Of a stretch of DNA of 64,000 nt, positions 43,357-54,325 are shown one piece after another. The notes under the pieces were generated by a model, which saw only the letters and a program-made list of their open reading frames with translations, was not told where the DNA came from and ran no database searches. Every line of letters starts with the position of its first letter. The first letter of the stretch is position 1. The position numbers were made by a program, and so were the translations under genes. The stretch spans positions 53,172,047-53,236,046 of the forward strand of contig OX123197.2 of the NCBI GenBank assembly GCA_944739405.2, given 5' to 3'. The DNA comes from Euclidia mi. Lineage: Eukaryota > Arthropoda > Insecta > Lepidoptera > Erebidae.

Positions 43357-44900
43357 GCCCCTCAATCAATCAATCAATTAATCAGCCTATCACAGTCCAC
43401 TGCTGGACATAGGCCTCTCCCAATACGCGCCACAGTACACGGTCCTCAGCCTTCCGCATCCAATCTGTCCCAGCCACCTTTTTCAGGTCGGCGGTCCACC
43501 TAGCCGGGAGCCGACCTACCTTACGCTTGCCGAGACGTGGTCGCCACTCTAGGATACGCTTGCTCCATTGGCCATCAGCCTTTCTACAGATATGGCCAGC
43601 CCACTGCCACTTGAGTCTACTAATTCTGTGAGCTATGTCGGTAACTTTGGTTCTTTGTTGGATAACTTCGTTTTGGATTTTATCCTTCAAAGAGACGCCA
43701 AGCATAGCCCGTTCCATAGCTCGCTGCGTGACTTTTAGTTTGTGGACTAGTCCCACTGTGAGTGTCCACGTCTCGGCACCGTACGTCATAACAGGTAGGA
43801 CGCATTGGTTGAAGACTTTGGTCTTCAGGCATTGCGGTAGGAGCGAAGAGAAAACTCGACGTAGCTTGCCAAACGCTGCCCAACCCAACTGGATCCTGCG
43901 GTCGATTTCTTTCTCGAAGTTGTTTCTACCAAGCTGGACTACTTGCCCAAGGTAGACATACTCTTGAACAACTTTGAGCATCGATCCGTCCACATAAACC
44001 GGTCCTGGCACAATGTGTTCGTTGAACATAATCTTGGTTTTATCTCGTCGAGAGGCTCCATTTAGGCTGTGCAGCATCCCACTCAGCTCTTCCAGGCTCT
44101 CTGCCACGATTTCGAGATCTTCGGTAAACCGAAGGTCGGATATGTACTGGCCATTAATGTTTATGCCCCGTGCAGTCCAGTCCAGCGTCTTAAAGACGTC
44201 TTCGAGTCCGTTGGTGAAGAGCTTAGGGGATATAACATCCCCTTGCCTCACCCCTCGCAATGTCAATCAATGGGGCTGGTTTTACTGTCCTGGAGCTGGA
44301 CGGTCATAGTAGCCGTGTCGTACAAACATCTCAACACCTCGATGTAGCGCTAATCGATGCGACACCGCTGCAGAGCATCCAGAACCGCCCAGGTTTCGAT
44401 GGAGTCGAAGGCTTTCTCGTAGTCCACGAAAGCCATACACAGCGGATGATTGTATTCGTTGGTCTTCTGTACAATCTGCCGAACAGTATGGATGTGGTCT
44501 ACGATGCTGTAGCCTTTTCGAAACCGGGCTTGTTCCGGTGGCTGGAAATCGTCGAGTTTTCTGGCGAGGCGATTTGTTAGGACTCTCGAGAACAACTTGT
44601 AGACGTGACTCAGGAGTTAGATGGGTCTGTAGTTTTTCAGCAGGGTTTTGTCACCTTTTTTGAAAAACAGAACCACCGCACTCCCACTCCACGCCTGAGG
44701 TGTTAGGCCTTGGTGGATAACGGTATTAAACAGGCTCGCGAGCTCTTTCAGAACTGCTGTCCCACCTGCTTTTAAGAGCTCTGTGGTGATTCCGTCATCC
44801 CCTGGAGACTTGTTGTTCTTGAGCTGCTCGAGAGCCCCTAACCAACATTTATTTTCTGCTTTGCTTGGACATGAATCTAGACAGCTGGTTGTGTTCACTG
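43357..44900 (-). mobile_element. RTE-like LINE, 5'-truncated
   Basis: Minus-strand element with a (TGAT)n tail at about 43360-43385 and coding sequence from reverse transcriptase to the C-terminus. It is the longer relative of 19522-20598. The 5' limit is near 44900, where similarity to RTE coding sequence ends (AENKCWLGALEQLKNNKSPG is the first clear block). Confidence 0.85.
43382..44898 (-). pseudogene. RTE reverse transcriptase pseudogene
   Basis: Blocks on the minus strand: LEQLKNNKSPGDDGITTELL, WSGSAVVLFFKKGDKTLLKNYRPI (stop), LTNRLARKLDDFQPPEQARF, MAFVDYEKAFDSIETW (motif A), RGVRQGDVISPKLF (motif B) and LRFTEDLEIVAES, where motif C FADD has become FTED. The thumb and the C-terminal DNA-binding-like region follow (RISRLKWQWAGHICRKADG, GRLPARWTADLKK, EDRVLWRVLGEAYVQQ). 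A short deletion after NGASRR and several stops accompany the lost catalytic residues. Endonuclease is missing because of 5' truncation. Confidence 0.85.
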
Positions 44901-45446
44901 TTATGTTTATGAAGTATTTAGTGGTATGTTTATTTAGTTCTATTGTAAGGTATCTTATTGTAAAGCGGTCGCTAGTCCCATAGGACTAACGATCTAGAGG
45001 TATTAAAGTACGACAGTATTTTTGTTTGTTTTGCGATAACGGCAATTAATATTAACTTATACAGTGCGCTTTGCGTTGTAAATAATTATAGGTATCGTTT
45101 TTTGAAATAACAAGCGAAGCTCTTGCTAAGCAAAGTTTTACGAAAGTGACAGTACGTTCTATAAGTAGGTAGATCTCAGTATTTACGTCACATAGGAAAC
45201 TCAATTTTGAGAAAGTTAAAGTACGATATATCAATCTCAGTTTGTACGTCACATAGGGTTTTTCTGTAAAGTAAGGACACATTAAGTAAGTACTTTATTA
45301 TCATCTTTATTAATATCCTGGGCAATGCACAATTAACGATTATCTGATTCCAAACTAGACGGTAACTATGGCAACCAGTTAAAGGATATGAAAATCATTA
45401 TACATAGGTATATAATAAGTTGCCTTATTTCCGTTTAAAATTAAAT
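44901..45446. other. Unassigned; short diverged direct repeat
   Basis: AGATCTCAGTATTTACGTCACATAGG (first about 45172-45195) and ATCTCAGTTTGTACGTCACA (about 45233-45252) repeat with a period near 62 bp. No gene found. Confidence 0.4.
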
Positions 45447-45450
45447 TAGT

Positions 45451-46062
45451 TGTAACGTATGTCTGTTACCTACCGAGTGTGCGTCATAATACCGTCCATA
45501 CGCTCGGCTAATCAGAGAAGGTCATCGTCCGTGTTCGCGAAGTCTGACCATATATGGTCATGTAGCGACACCAACTCTGATGGGGAGCTCCAGTATATAA
45601 AAGGGCCGACAGAGAGGCCAGCACTGCTACTCTATACTGACCTACTACCGCTACTCTATCCGTACTGACCCTAGGTCGTAAGTGTATCCTGGTCCCAGCT
45701 GTGGGTTCCAGGTCCACCTTGAAGCGCCGGGCTACACTACTCTATTCACCTCTACACTTCGCTGGATCGTCTTCGACGACAACTCTGCCGACGAGTCTGG
45801 CCCTGCCCTGCTCATCGCACACACACCGCCGGCGCCTGCCAGCTGAACCAACAGTCTGCGAGGATCTGCCCGCTACGCGCATTCCTTCGAGCAACCTGCC
45901 CTGCACACTACCGGAGGAAACAGCGTGGGAAACTGCAGCCCTCAGTGTTCAGGCCAGTGTCGTGTTGTTGGTCGGTCATACTCGGCATAGGAAGCGAGGC
46001 AATACTCGGCAATAAACGCATAGAACCTCCGCTTCTGCTTTTCAATTCTAGAACCCGTTACA
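45451..46062 (+). mobile_element. Solo LTR, 612 bp
   Basis: Starts TGTAACG and ends CGTTACA, a perfect 7 bp terminal inverted repeat. Flanked by TAGT on both sides (45447-45450 and 46063-46066). Inside are a TATA box (TATATAA at 45594-45600, followed by AAGGGCC) and AATAAA at 46011-46016, setting the plus orientation. No second LTR or internal domain is adjacent, so it is best read as the product of LTR-LTR recombination of a Ty3/gypsy-type element (4 bp duplication). The open frames through it (45459-45668, 45701-46015) are GC-driven. Confidence 0.85.
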
Positions 46063-46066
46063 TAGT

Positions 46067-46830
46067 GTTTACAGATGAACAATTTTAATTATGATCTTAC
46101 GTAAGCCATTAAAGTCAGCGTTACTCAGCCTGTCATATTAATCCCCAAAGTGCACATTGAAGCTGAAAATATGCCAGTCTCCGAATTAAATATTATATGT
46201 CATTATTAAATGGCTACTCTGGAAAATGGGCAATTTTTACCCAAATGTCCCCTAGGGAGGGCATAACACGGGCAGTGTCAATTTAGGGAACAGAAACCGT
46301 ATATCTGATTCTGTGATGGCTTTGGAACGGACTTGATGTGAAAAGGGGTACATTTACGTTAAAAATACAACAGAAAAATATTGGGTTGGGGTAAAGGATT
46401 GCCATTCTAATTGCCTGGAAATTTAATTGTTATTTATTTGCCCTTTGGGATTCTTTCGGCATTCGATTTATTAATGGGTCGTTATTCTGGAATGGATTAT
46501 TTGATCGAAGTTTGTAAGCTCAATGTAATATACACCTGAGGCGCTCTTAATTTTCTCTACAACAATTTCGGCTATTGTTTCGACGAAAAGTTCTATCATT
46601 AGCCAGTTAAAACATGAACCATTGTTTTGGTGGTACGCAATATTTCCTCAAGAGATAAATCTTAAATAAAACTAAATTACATTCTATTTCTAGCTAATTC
46701 CGAACCAAATATATACAAAATCACTTCAAAAGATCTACTTCTGTATTCCTAATATTATATCACTTACTTAGGCAGCAGCTATTACACAATTGTACATCTC
46801 TAATATTCATTTTACTGGTATCATAGTATC
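46067..46830. other. Unassigned AT-rich sequence
   Basis: No feature recognised. Confidence 0.3.
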
Positions 46831-47047
46831 GTGGGGGAATATTTGTAAATGTATTCAGACCATTTAACAAAACAGCATACCCCAAAAAGTGCATTATTTT
46901 GTTCTTCTATTATACCATTTGGAAAAAGTGCGCTTTTAGTGAGTATTTCTTTAATATTACCGTGGGGACAAAACCGCGATATTTGCGAATGTATTCAAAC
47001 CATTCGTTAACAGTGGCATCGGGTCCCCAAAAGTGCATTATTTTGTT
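46831..47047. repeat. Diverged tandem duplication, period about 140 bp
   Basis: ATATTTGTAAATGTATTCAG...CCCCAAAAAGTGCATTATTTTG (first copy, to about 46901) is repeated as ATATTTGCGAATGTATTCAA...CCCCAAAAGTGCATTATTTTG (about 46979-47043). Confidence 0.6.
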
Positions 47048-47815
47048 TGGCACTAAACGCTTGCACTATACTTTGTACTAAAATTGTGCTTCAGGGTTAT
47101 CACAAAAGGATATTGCGTATGAAAATACTTTGAGAGAGCGTTTTATATTGTCACGTATGAACTGATTGCTATGGTCGTTAGAGCAAAAAAATATTCAGTT
47201 ATGGCAAACTTAATTTTGGACTCCCTTTGGCCAAATGAACCGATGATTTCAGGAGGCTAGCTGGCTGTTTAGTTTCTAGCTGACAGAAATGAGGACAGCT
47301 AGTATTTTGGCGTACCCTTAGGAAGTTTACGTTCAACAACTGTATACTGCTGTGTGTATATGATGACGAAGGAGATGTTTGAACTTTTCAGTTTATAATA
47401 ATAGGTACCTATCTAACATCAAGCAAGATGAGGTCAACGGAAGTCTAGTAAATGAACCGTTTCATTAGACAGCAGCTTCCGGTAAATAAATATAATTCAA
47501 TTTGCCTAAAACAATAATATGATAGGTAGTGTAGCTTTTTTGTGACCTGTCAGACAAAAATAAAAGCCCTATGAGCCTTATACGGTTTTGACAAAAAGCA
47601 CCTAGGCTAGCCCTTTAAAAGGCGTCATTGTTTACAATAGAATCCGATTCGGCCGCTCGCATAATATAAACACTCTATTCAAACATAACGTATGCGGTAC
47701 GATAAGAAAGAGCCATTTATTACCTTGAAAAAGACTTAAGTTGGGTTCACAGAGGTAAGCAACAAATGCACAAAAACTAATTTATTGAGCTCGCGCGGTT
47801 TCAAATGGCCACCGC
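47048..47815. other. Unassigned AT-rich sequence
   Basis: No feature recognised. Confidence 0.3.
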
Positions 47816-48300
47816 GAATATTAGTAGAAAAATCGTTTCAGCCGTTTAAGCGTAGTATATAATTATTAGTATATATATATGCGAACAATGTAATCACCGT
47901 TCACAATATGACGTTATATATGATGTGTCAGTATTGACAGATATACGCACATGCGCACTCAATTATTATGGCGCATGCGTTCTTACTTCCAAGGGTAAAT
48001 TTGTGCCGAACAAACTTCTAGCCTCCCATCCCAGCGAAACCACTGGCAGAAACTAGTCGTGTAATGGTCGTATTATATTTATTAATTTCCGAAATATTTA
48101 AAAGTTTACCGAATTAGAAAATAAATACTAATGCATACTTATTATTTAATGCAATAAATTTTTATATTTTTTTACCCCATATACTTCTCTAAAATATAAA
48201 ACTGTGCAAATGTTGTTTTCTTCGATACATAAGTTTTACGTTTTACACGGACACTGAAAAACTCCCAAGTTTACTATTTGCTAAAGAACTTTTCAGCTCG
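47816..48300 (+). repeat. Repeat E, copy 1
   Basis: Shares with 62725-63420, in the same orientation, CAGCCGTTTAAGCGTAGTAT, AACAATGTAATCACCGTTCA, ATATACGCACATGCGCACTC, CTAGTCGTGTAATGGTCGTA and ACTCCCAAGTTTAC. This copy is continuous; copy 2 has about 225 bp inserted in the middle. No ORF. Confidence 0.8.
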
Positions 48301-48697
48301 TCATTTGACACCTTAAGCAATAAGGCGGTAATTAAGACAAGAGCTGGAACAATCGTGCTGTTTCAAAAAAATTGTGGTTTCAACTAGTTGGTTGCAACAT
48401 TATAACAAACTGGGATTTAAATAGACTCAGCTATCCTATTAATATGCCTTTACTACCACAGAAATAGAAAAAAGGATTCCTTAGAGTGACAACCTTGTAG
48501 AATTGGAAGCGACTGTAGAATTTTTGCGTAATTGTTTAGAAACATAAATGTTATAAAACGCAGCGTCCTGAATATAGTACTTAAACGGTGGAATTTTCAA
48601 ACTAAAACGTATTTTGTGCTTTAAATACAACAGATGTCATATTTTATACCAGTGGGATTTAGCTTTTAGAATTCATGATTGCAGAATTGTAAATTCA
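48301..48697. other. Unassigned flank of the I-like element
   Basis: No feature recognised; it ends at the left target duplication. Confidence 0.3.
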
Positions 48698-48711
48698 ATG
48701 CTTCGCAATGT
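48698..48711 (+). repeat. Target site duplication, left (I-like element)
   Basis: ATGCTTCGCAATGT, repeated exactly at 59569-59582 right after the poly(A) of the I-like element. Confidence 0.92.
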
Positions 48712-48803
48712 CATTTGAGCCGTGTACGCGGATGTGATTACACGTACCTGCGCTTAATGTACGGTTGAGTGCCAGGCGCTAGTGATTTAGCGCCTTATTA
48801 ACG

Positions 48804-50328
48804 ATGTCCGAAGACTTAGATTTGAGTGAGGATGATGTTGTTAATAATATTATAATTCAAAATAGTGATATAGAGTACGGGGTAGATGAAGAGGCGAATG
48901 ATCATGAAATGATTAGTACAACCAATGTTAACAATGAGTGGAGCCAGATACTGCAAGTGGAAACCGCGGCGCCGGAGCCACCATTAGATAGACCAAAAAG
49001 AGGACGAGAGGTGAATCAGGAAGAAGAATGGAATGGATGGAAAGAGAAAGAGAAATAAAATTGACATCACAGTTACTTGCGGTGAGAAGTTGCCTAAGCA
49101 ATTTGCGTTGGCGAAGTTACTAATGGAGCACAATATAACTGATATTTCAAGGGTTAAGTATATTAACCCCTATAAGGTGCTGTTGCAGTTTGAAGATATC
49201 GAAAGTTCAGAGCGCTTAATTTCATCGAAGGAATTACAAGACCTGGGCTGGAGATGCCATAAGCCTTTAGAAGTAAGTGTGTCGTATGGTATCATCAGAG
49301 ACGTGGAGTTGGAATTGACTGAGAAGGAGGTTTTGGAAACTGTTTCGAGCCCTTGTGAATTACTGGCGGCAAAGCGTCTGAAACGGCGGAGTGCGGAGAG
49401 TACTACATGGATTGAAAGTGAAACAGTGAGATTGGCATTTAAAGGTTCCACCTTACCTGAAAGTATCAAGATACATGGCATGACTGTAAAAGTAGAACCA
49501 TACGTATTTCCAGTCACCCAATGCTCGAGATGCTGGAGATTCGGGCATAGTCTTCACTCATGCCCGGCGAAAAAGGAGGTATGTCCTAAGTGTACAAAAA
49601 ATCATTCAAATTGCCTAGCAACTTCATTTATCTGTGTCAACTGTCGTGGTAGTCATCATGCACTGGACAGAATATGTTCTATATATCGAAGAGAAAAGAC
49701 AATTAGAGATTTTATGGCTCAATACAATTGCACCTACAGAAAAGCAGCTGCCATGTGTGCCCCCGTGGCTTCGATTCGAGAGAAAGATAATTTACCACCT
49801 AAAGTGACTCATAATTCACCATGCACCCAGGAGCCTTCACAAGAGCCTTCGAAATCAGAGTCTTCAAATGACATGACCTATGCAGCTGCCTTGAAAAGGA
49901 CCGCGACACCTAAGGACCGCGATCAGCAAGCGGATATTGTATCCACGCCCCCTAATCCAGTGGAGGAACCACAGAGCCCCGCGTTACCTTCGCGTATCTC
50001 AAGAAATCCTAGTTTAAAAAAAAAGAAAAAGAAACAACTTCAAACAGCTGTAGATATGGATTTATCTGGGTCTAGTTCGGAGGAGGTACTGGAGAACACA
50101 ACAAACCCATCGGGCGGTCAAGAAAAGGCGAAACCAGAGAAGAGGCGTGCAGGCGGGTTAACGTTTTTACAATTATTAAATTTGTTGAAAGATATTGCTT
50201 TTTCGAGCGACTATGAGAATAACGTGACTAAGATTAAACACGGGGTATCTTTATTTATGAAGTGGTTGACAACAAACATTGTACAGTATCTCTGCGACCT
50301 GCCTTTTAAGATTAATTTTAGTATATAA
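48804..50328 (+). pseudogene. I-like ORF1 (nucleic-acid-binding Gag-like protein), one frameshift
   Basis: ATG at 48804 opens an acidic N-terminus (MSEDLDLSEDDVVNNIII). That frame ends at 49058; the protein continues in another frame from about 49033 (KRNKIDITVTCGEKLPKQF) to 50328, so one indel lies near 49030-49055. The middle resembles an RNA-recognition fold. Three zinc knuckles follow: CSRCWRFGHSLHSC (CCHC), CPKCTKNHSNC and CVNCRGSHHALDRIC. The C-terminal part is Ser/Pro-rich with a lysine run (KKKKKK) and an amphipathic end. In I elements ORF1 coats the RNA and takes it to the nucleus. Conceptual length about 510 residues, somewhat longer than the Drosophila I ORF1. Confidence 0.85.
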
Positions 50329-50334
50329 TTAAGT

Positions 50335-50976
50335 ATGGATAAACACCTTAATATAAATATTGTTCAATGGAACGCTCGAAGTATTAGAAATAAATGTATC
50401 GATTTTGAGCAGCTCCTATGGCGAGAGAAAATTCATATAGGGGTTGTTTGTGAGACGTGGCTAGATCCGGAAGCTGAGCTTAAAATAAGCAACTATAATA
50501 TATATAGGAACGATAGGGAGGACTCATACGGCGGAGTAGCTGTTTTTACGCACAAATCGATCAAAACGCAATTACAACCAATGTCCCTTTCTAATCCTAA
50601 TATTGAGTTATTAAGAGTTAGAATTTTAAACTGTAGGTATGTTGAAAATATAGTTGCTATATATTGCCCACCTAATGTCCGGCCGCCAATATTACAAAAC
50701 GTATGGGACGAATTATTTTCAATGTTTCGCACAAAAACATTATTTCTTGGGGATTTTAACGGCCACCATCCCAGCTGGTCAAATAAGATAGATTCGAGAG
50801 GCAAGATAATATTTGATTCATTAATGGATAATAATTTGATTTCCTTAAATGACGGTAGTAATACATATTTTAAGTTAGTAAATAATGTTTTACATCAATC
50901 GTCCCCAGATATCTCTATTGCGACGTCTGATGTGGCGGTATATTTTAAGTGGATGTGTATGAATGAGACATTAGAT
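50335..50976 (+). pseudogene. I-like ORF2, endonuclease part (before the insertion)
   Basis: ATG at 50335 follows the ORF1 stop by 6 bp, a spacing that suits reinitiation. Endonuclease (APE-type) motifs in order: QWNARSIRNK, CETWLDPEA, SYGGVAVFTH, YCPPNVRPP, LFLGDFNGHHPSW and SSPDISIAT. The frame reaches ETLD at 50976, where the CR1-like LINE cuts in, then hits a stop in the foreign tail. The next codons, SDH (substrate-binding motif), lie on the far side at 56219. Confidence 0.88.
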
Positions 50977-51000
50977 AAATCATAAATCATAAATCATAAG

Positions 51001-51480
51001 CGTTTATTGCGAGAATGGGTACATAATTGATGTTGTATACAAAACTGATAAATAAGTTCCACCATAATCCACCCTAAGGCATGCAAATAGAAACATAATT
51101 TTATTAGTATACCTAATTATCATTGTTACAGTTATCATTGATGTAATTTTCAGTATAATAAAATGACATGGGTACCTACACAACATATACACGAGCATGA
51201 TACTTATGTTTATCTTAAAATATAGTAAAGAATATAGAATGTCAGTAACAATGTTATAATATGCTATGTCAAAATAAAAAAAAAATATGAATTACAATTA
51301 CTATATGCGTGCAACCCTACTATATAATTACAAATGTCAAATCTACTTGGAATTAGTCAATTCTTAAAAATGTCAAACTTATTTATATTATTAAAATCTT
51401 TCTTTTATCATTAAAACCAACATATTAGTATGTATTCAATTATAAGGTCACAAAAAATGTCAACAATTACATAATGTCAT
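51001..51480 (-). other. 3' UTR of the CR1-like LINE
   Basis: AT-rich, no ORF; it ends at the microsatellite tail near 51000. Confidence 0.6.
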
Positions 51481-54322
51481 TTAATTTGTATTATTCTTAG
51501 CATCAGTCAGATACTCATTAACACTATAGTAAACTTTATCAAGTAAGAATTGCTTAAATTTAGTTTTAAAAAGATCTAGACTTCGTATTTTCAGTAAGTC
51601 ACTTGGCAGTGCATTATAGATTCTAGGTGCCATACAAAAAATACTATTTGTGAATAGTGTAGTTTTGTGTCTGGGACAGCAAATTTTGTAATTTTGCCTT
51701 TTACTTTTGTAGTTAAAAAACAACTCTTTGTTCGTTTTTACCAACGTCACCACCTCGTAAATATACAGGCAAGGCAGAGTTAATATTTGAAGGCTTTTAA
51801 AATGCGGTCTGCAGGAGTCAGTTTGATGTATTTTACAAATGGCTCTTACACACTTTTTTTGGGCTTTAAACACATTTTCCTTGTCTTTACAATTGCCCCA
51901 AAATAAAATCCCATATCGTAATATGGACCCCACGTTAGCATGATACGCTGTCAATACCGCAGAATGGTCTAAAACTTTTGAAAGCATATACAGGGCATAA
52001 GATTGTTTGTTTAACTTTAAACAGAGGCTTTCAACATGTGCATCCCAGTTCAAACTACTATCGATGTTTAGACCCAGAAATTTTGTTGTTGTCACTTCAT
52101 GAATTATAGTTCCATTGTAATTTAAATCTATATTTGTAATTCGCTGTAACCTATTTTTAAATGTCATTATATGAGTCTTGTCTAAATTAATTAATAAGTT
52201 ATTTAATGTCAACCAGTTAATTATGTCATGCAGTGTCCTTTGTATGTCATGTTCTAGAGATGTTTTGTCTTTACCTGTAAAAATGATGGTACTGTCGTCA
52301 GCAAACAATATTGTTTTATGATTTGTAATAGTTGGAAGATCATTTATATATACATTGAATAAAAGGGGCCCTAGTACACTTCCTTGCGGTATTCCTAATT
52401 TTACTTCTCTATACGTAGATAGATAGTGATGTTCTTTTTTTGATTTTGGACATATTCGTGTAATTTGTGTACATTGCATCCTGTTAGCGAGATAAGATTT
52501 AATCATATCTAAAACATTTCCTCTGATTCCATATGCATGAAGCTTTTTTAATAATAACTCATGATCAACACAATCAAAAGCCTTTTTTAAATCCATGTAT
52601 AGGGCGCAGACTGGCACCTGTTTATCCACATTTTCTGTAACTGTTTGCAAAAAGTTATATATAGCTAAATTAATAGATTTATTTTTCCTAAAACCAACCT
52701 GCTCTTTGGCGAATAGATTATTAGTTTCTAAAAATGAGTATATCCTATCATGTATTACCTTTTCAAAGATTTTAGATATAGTTGGTACTAGTGCAATCGG
52801 ACGGTAGCAATTAACGGAATGTTTATCGTCTTTCTTAAACAGTGGTTTGATTACAGTTATTTTGAGTTTATTTGGGAACACACCATGAAAAATACAGAGA
52901 TTAATTATATGACTCAATGCATTTGATATATAGATAGATACTTGTTTTAAAATTTTTGTTGCTATATGGTCGTACCCAGTGCTATTTGAATTTTTAAGGC
53001 TATTAATAATTGTGTGTACTTCATATGGTGTAGTTGGGTGCATAAATAGGGAGTCTTTAATATGCATATGACTAGAAATTTTGGTATGATTAGCAGGTTT
53101 CCCCACGTGACCGATATAAAAATTATTAAATAATTCGGCTATTTGTATTGGATCATCAGTAACTGTACCATTTCCAGTATTAATTTCCCGTATTTCATCT
53201 TTACGTACGTTACTTTTTGTATCATTAATTATTTGCCAAGTTGCTTTACTTTTGTTACGGGCGGTATTTATGAATTTTATATTGTGTGATCGCTGAGTGA
53301 GTTTGATTATGCGACTTAACCTCGAAGATAACATTTTAAAATCATTTCTATTTTTCTCTGTGCGATTTTTCCGATATTGCCACAGAAGTTGACGCTTCCG
53401 TTGGCAACATTTTTTAATGCCATTAGAGATCCATTTCGGCCGTTTTTGGGCATTTATTTTAATTCTGCATACAGGGAAGCATAGATAATAAAATAAAGAA
53501 AACAAGTCGTAGAAACTATTAAAAGAATGGATTGGGTCGTCACTATCCAGGCATTCTTTAAATGATAACGATGCCATGCATTTCTTGAATTTGTTAATGT
53601 TCTCCTGCCTTAGATCCCGCTTTTCCGTGTACCAATACTTAAAAGTGTTGCTAGATTTTATAGGCAAAGTAAGCAACTGAGCTGTGTGGTCGGACAGAGC
53701 AAACTCCAGAATCTGACCTTTACAGTTAGTCATATTGTGTATAAAATTGTCTAGGCATGTGCTGCTAATGATCCTCGTCGGTTCCTTAAATGTTAATTTT
53801 AGGTTGTAACTCGCTATTAATTGCAAAAATTCGAACGATACTTTATTTTTAATCAATATATTAATATTAAAATCTCCGCATAACACAATCTTATATTTAC
53901 GAAGACAGTATGTAGACAACAAAGAGTTGAATTTATTGAAAAATATGTTAATATCTTCCTGATTCACTTTGGGTGGTCTATAAATACAAAACACGAACAG
54001 CTTATGCTCTGTGAGTTCTACGCCAGAAATTTCAATGATACATTCTTGACAAAATTTGTTAAAACCATTAATAGATTTAGGATTAATAACATTACTTCTT
54101 ACAAAGATACACGATCCACCACGTCGTGATTTACGAAAGAAAGAAGATACAAGTTTAAAGTTAGGGATATTTATCATTGAAACATCGGATTGAAGCATGT
54201 TATGTTCAGTTACGCACAATATATCCACCGTCTTGCCATCATTATCAAGTAAATCCAACGATAATGCCAACAAGTCACTTTTATTAGATAGCCCATTTAT
54301 ATTTTGGTGTAAAATATTTATG
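51481..54322 (-). CDS. CR1-like ORF2: endonuclease and reverse transcriptase, intact
   Basis: The protein nicks target DNA and copies the LINE RNA there. The frame is open from about 54332, just inside the end of ORF1, to the stop at 51481. Endonuclease motifs: ILHQNINGLSNKSD, VTEHNM, RRGGSCIFV, IYRPPKVN, CGDFNINIL and SDHTAQLL. Reverse transcriptase motifs: VIKPLFKKDDKHSVNCYRPI, EQVGFRKNKS, LYMDLKKAFDCVDHELL (A), GIPQGSVLGPLLFNVYINDL (B) and ILFADDSTIIF (C, catalytic Asp pair). The C-terminal domain includes RYGILFWGNC and YNALPSDLLK. About 945 residues, in the normal range. No ATG precedes the first endonuclease motif: the frame is +1 to ORF1 and overlaps its end, so initiation is non-AUG or coupled to ORF1. 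No RNase H is present. Confidence 0.9.
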
Positions 54323-54325
54323 TTT

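Noticed and set aside
43635..44580. Several plus-strand frames near 100 codons
   Set aside because: Antisense shadows of the RTE reverse transcriptase pseudogene.
45459..46015. Two plus-strand frames of 69 and 104 codons
   Set aside because: They lie wholly inside the solo LTR and have no domain.
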